Assembly: GCA_002887195.1 (NCBI GenBank)
Contig: PJAB01001086.1
Location: 1-17,448, forward strand
Source: Chrysochromulina parva
Lineage: Eukaryota > Haptophyta > Prymnesiales > Chrysochromulinaceae
DNA length: 17,448 nucleotides
Direction: 5' to 3'
Shown here: positions 7,109-14,421 of the stretch, piece by piece
How the letters are laid out: every line of letters starts with the position of its first letter
How positions within the stretch are numbered: position 1 is the first letter of the stretch
Position numbers and translations under genes: made by a program
Notes under the pieces: generated by a model
What the model was told of the DNA's origin: nothing
What the model saw: only the letters and a program-made list of their open reading frames with translations
Databases searched by the model: none

Positions 7109-10092
7109 TTACGACCGTGTATGCGCCACACCCACGGGCGCAAGCCGCAGCACAGCCTCCTCGACCGCATCGGCCTCCTCGGCCAGCTCGCCAGGCGCCG
7201 TGCCGGGCGCCGCCTCGCCCGCACGCCCCCCGAGCATCTCCCCGAGCAGCTCGCGCGGTTCTCGTGAGCCACCGTGCTGGAGCACCGTGCTGCACCATCG
7301 CTCGCCGGCGCCGCCGAGCGGGTCGTCCGCGAAGCAGCGCCGCCACACGCGCGAGCTCAAGGAGCGCGCCCACAGGTACGTGTAGTAGCCAGCGCCGTAG
7401 TGAGCGAGGTGACGAAATCCCGCGTGCCAGCGCGGCGCCGGCGCGTCCGGCTCCACCGGGAGCTGCGTGTGTGCCGCGGTCAGCTGCTGCACAAGGCGCG
7501 CGCTCTGCTCGGGCTGCCAACGCGCCGTCGTGGGCTGCCAACGCGGCGGCGGCGCCCACGGCGGCGCTCCCCAAAACGAGCTCCGCAGTCCGCCGCCCGC
7601 GCCATCGTGGGCGCCACCGTGGGCGCCACCGTGGGCGCCACCGTGGGCGCCGTCGTGGGCGCCATCGTGGGCGCCGTGCAGCCGCAGGTCGACGAGGGCA
7701 TGGAGGCAGGCCTGCTGGGTCTCGAGTGCGCCGAACATGCGCGCGGCTGCCTGGCTGCGCGCGGCGAGTTCGGGCGGGAGCGGCTCCCCGGTACGTGCAT
7801 GCCGCGCCCAAACGCACAGGACGGCAGGCTCGTTGGCGAAGCGCTCGAGCAGAAGCGCGGGAACCTCGACGAAGTCGAGCGCGGTCCGCACCTGATGAAG
7901 GAGGTCATCAGAGGTCATCATCAGAGGTCATCATATGAGGTCATCATCAGAGGTCATCATCAGAGGTCATCATATGAGGTCATCATCAGAGGTCATCATC
8001 AGCGGTCATCAGAGGTTATCATCAGAGGTCATCATCAGAGGTCATCATCAGAGGTCATCATATGACGAATTCGAGTGCGGTGCGACCTGATGAGGGAGGT
8101 CATCAGAGGTCATCATCAGAGGTCATCATATGACGAATTCGAGTGCGGTGCGCGCACGCCCGCAAAGTGCTGGCACTGGGTGCGCGCGAGCAGCGCATGC
8201 AGCGCGTGCCCAAGCTCATGGTAGAGCGTCTCGAGCATTCGAGGACGGAGCAGCGCGTCGCCGGTGCTCGGCTCGGCGCCCGCGCCGTTCGGTACCGGTA
8301 AGTCGCACACGAGCGCCGCGGCGGGCAGGTGGCGTAAGAGCAGCGCGTCGTCGTGGGCGCCCAGGGAGGCGCGGGCCGCCGAGGCGCCCGCTCGTAGGGT
8401 GTACAGTGCGGGGTGGCTCGTCTTGCCAGCTCGAGGCTCCAGATCGAGGTACAGAAGCCCGAGAGGCGTGCTCGGTCGGCCGTTGCGTGGGAGCGTGCCC
8501 AGGCAGAGCTTGCGCACGGACGCGTGCCACAGCTCGCCCGGCACGGCGCGCATCGGCGCGAGCTGCAGCCCAAACGCGCGCGCACAATCAGTGGCAATCA
8601 GAGGTCATCAGTGGTCATCAGTGGTCATCAGTGGTCATCAGCTCACCTGCAGCCCAAACGCGCGCGCAAAGACCATTTGAATGCCCTCCAAGCAACGCCC
8701 GAGCTCCAAGTACTGAGAGAGCTCCGCCTCGTCCGCCCCTAATATGGAGGCGCGACTCTGCTCGATGAGATAGGCAAGGTCCCACGAGCGCACGCCCGCG
8801 CCCGAGACGGCGCCTCTGTGAAGGTCGCTGTGAACGTCCCCGCCCAGCCGCCGGAAGGTCGCTGAGAGTGTCGCAAGCTCGACACGTGCGCGTGGCCGGA
8901 GCGCCTCACTCAGACCGCGTAACGCCGCGTAGACCTGGTCCGGGCACGACTCCATTCGGTGCAATCAGTGGCAATCCGTGGTCATCAGTGGTCATCAGCT
9001 CACCTGGTCCGGGCACGACTCCATTCGATGCAATCAGTGGCAATCCGTGGTCATCAGTGGTCATCAGCTCACCTGGTCCGGGCACGACTCCATTCGGTCG
9101 TGGGACAGGGCGTGGTGCGCGAAGCTGCGTCGGCCGAGCGCGGAAGCGAGCGCGTGACGTGTCGTGAGCAGCTCCGAGAGCACCTGATGAGGGAGGTCAT
9201 CAAAGGTCATCAGAGGTCATCAGAGGTCATCATCAGAGGTCATCATCAGAGGTCATCATCAGAGGTCCTCCGAGGTCACTCCGAGGTCGAGCTCCTCGCG
9301 CACCTCGAGATTGCTGCTCGCGAGACCCTCACGGCATTCGTACAGCTTGCGGCGGCTTGGTTCGCAGTGCACATGCTGCAGCGCCGTGGTGAGTAGCGTA
9401 CGCTCTGCGGGCACGTGCGCGAGCGTGCCGGAGGGCGCCTCGCGCCGCGGAAGCGCCGCACGCAGGTGCGCAGGCAGACCTTCGAGCGCCCACTCCGGCG
9501 CCCAAACACCCTGTGCACCCCGTGCGCCCGCGCCCATGGCAAACTGTCGCGAGAGGTCAGCCTCGCGCGCCTGCAGCGCCCGGAGCCGGCTGCGCTCATC
9601 GGCCGGCAAGTGCGCGCCATCGTGCTCGAACTCGCGCACCATGCAGCGTGCGAAGCGATGCCACTCGGCGCTCAGGGACGCGGCCACGCGCTCGTCGGCC
9701 AGCACCGCGCGCACAGCACCGTACAGCCGCTCGTCGGTGCTGTACTCGGCCATCCGACCCGCGAGCTGCCCGTACGCGGCGTCGGCCGCCTCACGGAAGG
9801 CACGATGCGGGTGCACATTGCGCGCGAGCTCGAGCGGGTCCAGCACTTCGCACAGCGTGCGCGAGGTGTCGTCGAGCGCCTGCAAGGTTGCCGATGATGG
9901 CCTGTCCGAGTGGATGATGCCCTCCACGAGCGCGTCGCTTGCGCTCGCGGCTACATGGGCTAGGCGACCGCAATCCTCTGGGGTCACCAGGCCTACCACG
10001 CCACCAAAATGGCGCCTAGAGCGTGCCCGCGCCGCCGTCATCTTCACCCGCGCCGCCGTCGTCTTCACCGTCGCGAGTGAGCGCCAGTGCAT
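7109..10092 (-). CDS. MIPEP: Mitochondrial intermediate peptidase (M3 metallopeptidase), five exons
   Basis: Exons on the complement are 9304-10092, 9073-9183, 8647-8934, 8158-8562 and 7109-7891, all joined at phase 0 to give 791 aa. MIP removes an octapeptide from imported proteins in the mitochondrial matrix. Residues 1-30 are rich in Arg, Lys, Ala and Thr with no acidic residue, a fitting presequence. MIP-like landmarks follow: HPHRAFREAADAAYG, LGRCLEGIQMVF, the zinc motif HELGH at 511-515, third ligand E540 in FVEVPALLLERFA, and HYGAGYYTYLWARSLSSRVW near the C-terminus. After splicing, E540 lies 25 residues past the second His, the spacing known for thimet oligopeptidase (H477, E502), which supports the intron at 7892-8157. 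The insert at about residues 626-650 is a Gly-Ala-His repeat. An organellar or cytosolic oligopeptidase A paralogue is the alternative, but the LGRCLEGIQ and presequence features favour MIP. Confidence 0.88.
7607..7678 (-). repeat. 12-bp tandem repeat coding for GAH(D/G)
   Basis: Six 12-bp units (plus strand GTGGGCGCCACC and variants) start at 7607 and follow each other without gaps. They encode GAHDGAHDGAHGGAHGGAHG and a further unit in the peptidase. The site corresponds to the variable stretch between the zinc-site helix and the conserved C-terminal tyrosine motif of M3 peptidases, so it probably forms a surface loop. Confidence 0.92.
7892..8157 (-). other. Peptidase intron 4, long TGATGATGACCTC array
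   Basis: This 266-nt intron has donor GTGCGC at 8157 and acceptor CTTCATCAG at 7892, phase 0. Most of it is a 10- to 13-bp tandem repeat (minus strand TGATGATGACCTC). The first 27 or so nt, GTGCGCGCACCGCACTCGAA then TTCGTCA, are a diverged copy of the next exon's start, GTGCGGACCGCGCTCGACTT then CGTCG. A second copy of this segment with its own CATCAG acceptor lies 68 bp further in (8061-8089). Splicing places the third zinc ligand exactly 25 residues from the HELGH motif. Confidence 0.85.
8563..8646 (-). other. Peptidase intron 3 with exact 22-bp exon copy
   Basis: This 84-nt intron has donor GTGAGC at 8646 and acceptor GGGCTGCAG at 8563, phase 0. Its last 22 nt are identical to the last 22 nt of the upstream exon (plus-strand copies at 8563-8584 and 8647-8668). 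The remaining 62 nt are TGATGACCAC/TGATTGCC repeats. The spliced product reads FARAFGLQ then LAPMRAVPGELWH, which agrees with MIP proteins. Confidence 0.88.
8935..9072 (-). other. Peptidase intron 2, two tandem copies of a 69-bp intron unit
   Basis: This 138-nt intron is two 69-bp units in tandem, phase 0. Each unit has its own GTGAGC donor, a core of TGATGACCAC and TGATTGCC repeats, and a 24-bp copy of the upstream exon's end (CGAATGGAGTCGTGCCCGGA then CCAG) that serves as acceptor. Plus-strand copies of that segment start at 8935, 9004 and 9073; the last is the true exon end. The spliced product reads MESCPDQ then VYAALRGLSEAL. Confidence 0.85.
9184..9303 (-). other. Peptidase intron 1, TGATGATGACCTC repeats
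   Basis: This 120-nt intron has donor GTGCGC at 9303 and acceptor CCTCATCAG at 9184, phase 0. Splicing gives LASSNLEV then LSELLTTRHALASALG, in line with MIP proteins; the unspliced frame would give VREEL, a faint echo of VLSEL. The first 14 nt match the start of the next exon at 11 positions, and the rest is mostly TGATGATGACCTC repeat. Confidence 0.82.
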
Positions 10093-10298
10093 TGAAACTG
10101 TTCACACTTGCGCCTACTCGAAAGCAAGTTCTCTGGCACCGAGTTGTATCTCATCTCAACGAGAATTGGTGGCCGGGGAGGCACTCATTTTTATACCGTT
10201 TTTTTATCTTTACCCCAGATGGCCACGGCGTCAATTATCTCGGCTATTTCTTGCCGTCCCATACAGATTCGCCTGATTGACGCCGAGACGCTTGATTG
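10093..10298. promoter_or_regulatory. Shared spacer between divergent peptidase and HSF genes
   Basis: Only 206 bp separate the two start codons, so both 5' untranslated regions and both promoters must lie here, unless there are 5' non-coding exons. The stretch is clearly AT-richer than the flanks, with T-rich runs at 10187-10210. No canonical heat shock element (alternating GAA/TTC in 5-bp phase) is visible; the nearest candidate, GAA and TTC six bases apart near 10120-10131, is out of phase. Confidence 0.6.
10188..10195 (-). promoter_or_regulatory. Candidate TATA box (TATAAAAA) for the peptidase gene
   Basis: The minus strand reads GGTATAAAAATG here, about 95 bp upstream of the peptidase ATG. 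It is the only TATAAA match I noticed in the divergent spacer. Many algal promoters lack TATA boxes, so this is tentative. Confidence 0.35.
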
Positions 10299-11686
10299 AT
10301 GGCGGGGCACCCTCCCTTCCTCGCGAAGCTCTACCAGATCGTCTCGGAGCAGGGCACAGAACACTGCATCCAGTGGACACCCAAGGGGGACTCGTTCGTC
10401 ATCCGTGAACCCGACTCTTTCGCACGCGACATCCTGCCGACCTATTTCAAGCACAACAACATCCGCTCCTTCATCCGCCAGCTCAATACGTACGGCTTCC
10501 GCAAGCGAACAAACATCTCGTCCTCCGACGAGCACCTCGAGTTCTTCCACCCAAAGTTCCGACGGGATGAGCCGATGATGCTCTCCCAGATCAAGCGTTG
10601 CCATCAACCGAAGGCGGGTGGAGCGGGTGGATCGGGGATGCACGGCATCCCCGATCGCGAGCAGCTGCACCGGGCAGAGATCATGCCCATGCCCCAAAGC
10701 GTGCCATCTTGTAGAGGCGGTGGCGCCGCCGCTGCCACTGTCGTGGGCCCGGAGATCGACATGATCCGCGCCCGCGTCACGGAGCTCAAGGCGCACCTCG
10801 GAGGTTTGCAGGTGCGATGCGCCGCCACGAATGCCCCGCCTCTCTCTCCCACCGCTTGCCCGCGCCGCGCTCGCACTGAGTGCGTGTGTTGTCGCTGCCT
10901 GTGTGCTAGTCGGAGATCCGCGAGTACAACCAGCAGATGGAGCACAAGGTCGGCCTGCTCATGCATGTGCTCACACAAGACGCCGGGTCCAACAATGGCG
11001 CGGCGCGTCTGAGCTCAGGATCTCGTGAGATAGGATCTCGTGAGATTGGATCTCGTTCGGATGGCGCCCCGTCGGCGGCGCCCCACAGCTCGGCATGCTC
11101 GATGCAAGCCCCTCCAGGGATCCACTCGTCCAGCCACGACTCGCTGCGGCTAGGCTCGTCCTCGGCGGCGCCCCACTCGACAGACCCATACGCGTCCTCG
11201 CAGACCCTCAGCTCGCTCTCCAGCCGCTTCCCCACAGGCAACCTTGGTTCCGAGTACCACAGCCGGCGCGAGGCGTTGCTCTCGTCGCTCGGCCAGCAGC
11301 AGCCGACGCACGGCGGGCTCTCCAGGGGCGCCCTCGGCCTCGGGGGGCTCGGCGGTGGTCTTGGCAGCAGCGGGCTCGGTGGCGCCCTCGGTGGCGCCCT
11401 CGGTGGCGGCGGGCTCGGAAGCGGCCTTGGCGGTGGCCTCGGAGGCGGCTGCGGTGCTGGTCTCGGTGGCGCCGGAATGGGCGCCGGTGGGCTCGGCGGC
11501 TCCCGCACGCCCTGGGGGTTCGGCTCGTGGGCAGCCGCGCAGAAGGGACTGTTGGGGGGGGCTGAGCATGACGTGGCCGGGCTTCAGCATCTACTCGAGG
11601 CAGCGCAGCGCCAGCAGCACCAGGAAGGCGGCCAAGACGGCAGCAGCGGCGACAAGGAGGGTGGCAAGCGGCACAAGATGGTTTGA
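10299..11686 (+). CDS. HSF: Heat shock transcription factor
   Basis: Exons 10299-10811 and 10910-11686 give 429 aa. Residues 6-100 are a full HSF DNA-binding domain: PPFLAKLYQIV, IQWTPKGDSFVI, FARDILPTYFKHNN, the recognition helix IRSFIRQLNTYGFRK, and LEFFHPKFRRDEP. Residues 150-195 (IDMIRARVTELKAHLGGLQ then SEIREYNQQMEHKVGLL) have the heptad spacing of the trimerising coiled coil. The intron falls inside that coil at phase 0 and its removal keeps the heptads in register. The C-terminal half is low complexity: GSREI repeats, Ser-rich stretches, a Gly/Leu-rich block at 311-368, and a Gln-rich then basic end (GGKRHKMV) that could act in nuclear import. HSFs bind GAA/TTC arrays and activate chaperone genes. 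The gene is head to head with the mitochondrial peptidase. The ATG at 10299 immediately precedes the domain. Confidence 0.92.
10812..10909 (+). other. HSF intron, no exon copy seen
   Basis: This 98-nt GT-AG intron has donor GTGCGA and acceptor GTGTGCTAG, phase 0. Its interior is pyrimidine-rich (CCTCTCTCTCCCACC) and holds GCACTGAG and GCTTGCC. Unlike the other introns here it has no tandem repeat and no clear copy of the flanking exon ends, so it looks like an older, ordinary intron. Confidence 0.85.
11018..11062 (+). repeat. 15-bp coding repeat (GSREI) in HSF
   Basis: Units start at 11018, 11033 and 11048 (GGATCTCGTGAGATA and variants; the third is diverged). They encode GSREI, GSREI and GSRSD in the linker after the coiled coil. 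Confidence 0.88.
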
Positions 11687-12382
11687 GCCACGCGTGGGTG
11701 ACGAAACAACGCATGGGTGAGCTCCTCGTACCACGGGACGCACCGGCAAGAGGGACCCGCGGCCCGTGCACGAGCATACCATCTTCGTTACTTTGATTGA
11801 AGGCAGGGAGCTTCCCGCGGGAGCTTCCCGCGAGTGCACGAGTCGGGATGCGTAACGCGAGCTGCACTAAGTCCCTCGTGTGTACCCAGCATAGTAGAGA
11901 GAGTGTGAGTCAGCGCTCTCCCGGTGAGAGTCTGTGTGTGCGTGTGCATGGCGGTGCATGTGCGATGTGGCGTAAAGTATCTTGCGACCGGACGATCATG
12001 GTTAGGTGTCAAGGATCCGGTATAGTGTGTTCTTCTGTTCTAGCCACGCTAGTGCGTGCTGTCTGTAATTGCCTATCCGGATAATGTCCCATCATCAACA
12101 TTCAACATCGTCATCTCTCGATATGATCGCGTCGTGGCTCGTGCTGCGTGGGCGTGCGGTGACCGGGTCCGACAGCGACAGTCACGGTCGACGGTGGGTC
12201 TCTTTAGGGTTTCTGTGGCTGAGATTCTGTACAGTACGCCCGCTGTGATTTTGTGCCTGAGTTTTAATTCCGGTAGGACCTTTTTTGGTACACAGTTCAC
12301 ATGTACTTCCTCTCGTCTTCCTCTCTCCACTGGTTTCCTTCGTTCGCGCGCGGAGAGGTCTTCGTTTGCAAGACATTCTGCG
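11687..12382. other. Intergenic region, HSF 3' end and MATE 5' region
   Basis: About 700 bp lie between the HSF stop and the MATE start codon. It holds one 13-bp tandem duplication, a GT-rich stretch at 11930-11975 (TGTGTGTGCGTGTGCATGGC), and AT-richer sequence at 12100-12300 that probably contains the MATE promoter and 5' untranslated region. The MATE frame is open from about 12056 but has no ATG before 12383. No other gene is visible. Confidence 0.55.
11806..11831 (+). repeat. 13-bp tandem duplication
   Basis: GGGAGCTTCCCGC occurs twice in a row (11806-11818 and 11819-11831), about 120 bp after the HSF stop. No function is apparent. Confidence 0.9.
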
Positions 12383-14198
12383 ATGTTCCCGGTGCAGCTG
12401 CTCCTGCTCCTGCCAGTCGCGTCGGCCATTCACGCAACACGATTGGTCAAAAGTCACTCCGTCTCGGACCGTATCCGCACCGCGCCGCCGCAACTCAACA
12501 GCGGCACCTCGGCAGACACGAGGCCACGATGGAGGCAGGCGGTCCCTGGGAATGATGTACTGGACAAGGAGATTCTGGGCGTGGCAGTTCCGTCGATCGC
12601 CAATCTCGCGGTGATTCCGCTAGTAGGTGCCGTCGATACCTTTTGGATTGGTCGTATGGGAGACGCGCTGGCACTGGCTGGGCAAGGAGCGGCCAACCAA
12701 TGCTTCTTTAGCATGTATTTCTTGATCGCGTTCATCCCGACTATTACGGCACCGCTCGTGGCAAAAGCGGCGGGCAGTGGCGATCAGAACGCCGCATGCG
12801 AACGCGTGTGCGAGGCGCTCTTCCTCGCCAACGTCCTCGGCGTCATTGGCACCGTCATCCTCGTCCTAAGGCCGTCGCTCGTCCTCAACCTCGTCCTTCC
12901 AGCTGGCGCGCCGGCGGCCCCATATGCCATCGAGTACCTACGACTGCGCTCGCTCTCGCTCATCCCGGCGCTCCTCTCCGCCGTCGGCTTTGCAGCCTTC
13001 CGAGGCATGCTCGATACTGTCACGCCACTCAAGGTCTCCCTCGCGTCCAACGCGCTCAACCTCGTCCTCGACCCGCTCCTCATCTTTGGGTGCAAGATGG
13101 GCGTCGCCGGCGCGGCGCTCGCAACGGCGGTTTCCGAGGCGGGGGCAGGGCTGATCTACGTGGCGTTGCTGCTCCAGCGCAAGCTGCTCAAGCTCGGTCG
13201 GCTGTTCACACCTCCGAAGCTCGTGTCGCTACTCCCGTTGCTCAGGGGGGGCTCAGCGATGCTCCTGCGCCAGGCCGCCCTCAATGTCGCCTTCGTCTCG
13301 GCCACGTGGATGACGCAGGCTATGGACTCGACTGGAGTGGCGGCGGCCGTGTACTCGATCACCAATACACTGTACTCACTCGGATTGGTGATCACCCTCG
13401 CGATGCAGGCGACAGGCGCCACTCTCGTCCCCTCCGCACTCGCAACGGGCGGGGAGGACGCGGCGCGGCGGGTCGCCGACCGTCTCCTCGGATGGTCCAC
13501 ATGCATCTCCGTGTCGATGGCGCTCGGCCAGGTCCCATGACTACCTAACCCTAACCCTAACCTTACCCCTAACCCGAAGTCCCTAAGTCCCTAACCCTAA
13601 CCCTAACCCTAACCCTAACCCTAACCCTAAGTCCCTAATCCTAACCCTAACCCTGACCCTAACACGAACCCTCGGCCAGGTCCTGACCATCCCGTACCTC
13701 GTCCCACTCTTCTCGACCCTGCCGGAGATCCAATCTGCCGTCGTCCAGCCCGCGAGGATCTCTGCGCTCGTACAGCTCACGAACGGTCCCCTGTTGGCAG
13801 GGGAGGGCATTCTCATGGGCGTGGGTGGTTTCGGCTTCCTTGCCGGCCTCACATCGGTCGGCGTCACAGTGATGGTCGCAGGCCTCGCGCTCTCGGCACG
13901 CCTTGGCTTGGGCGTCTCAAGCGTCTGGTACTCCCTGCTCGCCTTCCACGTCGTTCAGCTCATCGGGGTGATGGTGCATCACCTGCGCTTGGGGCCGCTC
14001 GCGCGCCGTGCTGAGCGTCGAGCGAAGGTTCGAAACGCCGACGGGGCGCGGGGGGAGGACGGGGTTGGACGGGTAGACGGGGTGGCTCTGCCTCCCACGG
14101 TCCCAGCGGCGGGCGTCGAGTGCATCCAGCTGCCGGTGCTAGGAGAGGTGTGCGTCACGACCGCCGGTCCCTACGAGGCGGCGGCACCGCACCTCTGA
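12383..14198 (+). CDS. MATE-family multidrug/organic-compound efflux transporter, probably plastid-targeted
   Basis: Exons 12383-13531 and 13680-14198 give 555 aa. MATE proteins export organic cations or acids using an H+ or Na+ gradient. The hallmark first segment reads ILGVAVPSIANLAVIPLVGAVDTFWIGRMG, followed by LAGQGAANQCFF, about twelve membrane segments, the inter-lobe AFRGMLDTVTPLKVSLASNALNLVLDPLLIFG, and in exon 2 LLAGEGILMGVGGFGFL. The arrangement is closest to the chloroplast MATE group of plants (EDS5/DTX45-like), as far as I can judge by eye. Residues 1-16 form a signal peptide (FPVQLLLLLPVASA) followed by a Ser/Thr/Arg-rich, acid-poor stretch to about 55, which resembles a bipartite plastid leader. 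ATG 12383 is the first in the frame. Splicing joins MALGQ to VLTIPYLVPLF; without it the frame stops two codons later (VP then TGA). The C-terminal 60 residues after the last helix are hydrophilic and unrecognised. Confidence 0.9.
13532..13679 (+). other. MATE intron built of telomere-type (CCCTAA)n repeat
   Basis: This 148-nt intron has donor GTCCCATG and acceptor CTCGGCCAG, phase 0. It consists largely of CCCTAA units with variants (CCTTACC, CCCTAAGT, CCCTGA); seven perfect units run from 13589 to 13630. A 13-bp direct repeat, CTCGGCCAGGTCC, spans both junctions (13523-13535 and 13671-13683), and the distance between copies equals the intron length. The intron is required to restore the MATE C-terminal helices. 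CCCTAA read as RNA supplies repeated CUAAC, a good branch-point sequence, and pyrimidine tracts. The order of donor, repeats and acceptor argues against an assembly accident. Confidence 0.85.
13542..13664 (+). repeat. Interstitial telomeric repeat (CCCTAA)n
   Basis: CCCTAA-type hexamers with interruptions fill this stretch. They are C-rich on the sense strand of the MATE gene, that is TTAGGG on the other strand. TTAGGG-type telomeres occur in many eukaryotes, so this looks like internal telomeric DNA captured inside a gene. Confidence 0.92.
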
Positions 14199-14421
14199 AA
14201 GTGTGGAACGCTTCCATATTTCCGCACTAACAATTTTTGGTGAATAGTCAGGTGGTTAGGTTACACCGAAAAAAGAACGAAATGCCATTTTGGCGACGAA
14301 GCAGACTTGAGCGGATTAGGAATCCGCAGTGACTTTCGGACGCGACGCGAACGCGCGCTTTTTGTAGGACACACGGATCACCCGTTCTGCGCGCTCCGCA
14401 GTCACGCGGCTATCGGAGTTC

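Noticed and set aside
7898..8129. CRISPR array or nuclear-receptor half-sites (AGGTCA) in the GAGGTCATCATCA repeats
   Set aside because: The repeats are contiguous with no unique spacers, the context is eukaryotic, and the arrays sit exactly inside introns defined by the peptidase reading frame.
7892..9303. Intronic C/D box snoRNAs: the sense-strand repeats contain ATGATGA (C box) and CTGA (D box)
   Set aside because: The motifs recur every 10-13 bp as part of a simple tandem repeat, leaving no room for guide sequences, and there is no terminal stem. The boxes are a by-product of the repeat.
10115..10135. Heat shock element in the HSF promoter (GAA...TTC near 10120-10131)
   Set aside because: The two triplets are six bases apart, which does not fit the 5-bp phasing of heat shock elements.
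13542..13664. True chromosome end or assembly break at the telomere repeats
   Set aside because: Coding sequence of the same MATE protein resumes in phase on the other side, with GT-AG borders and a direct repeat, so the repeat is internal.
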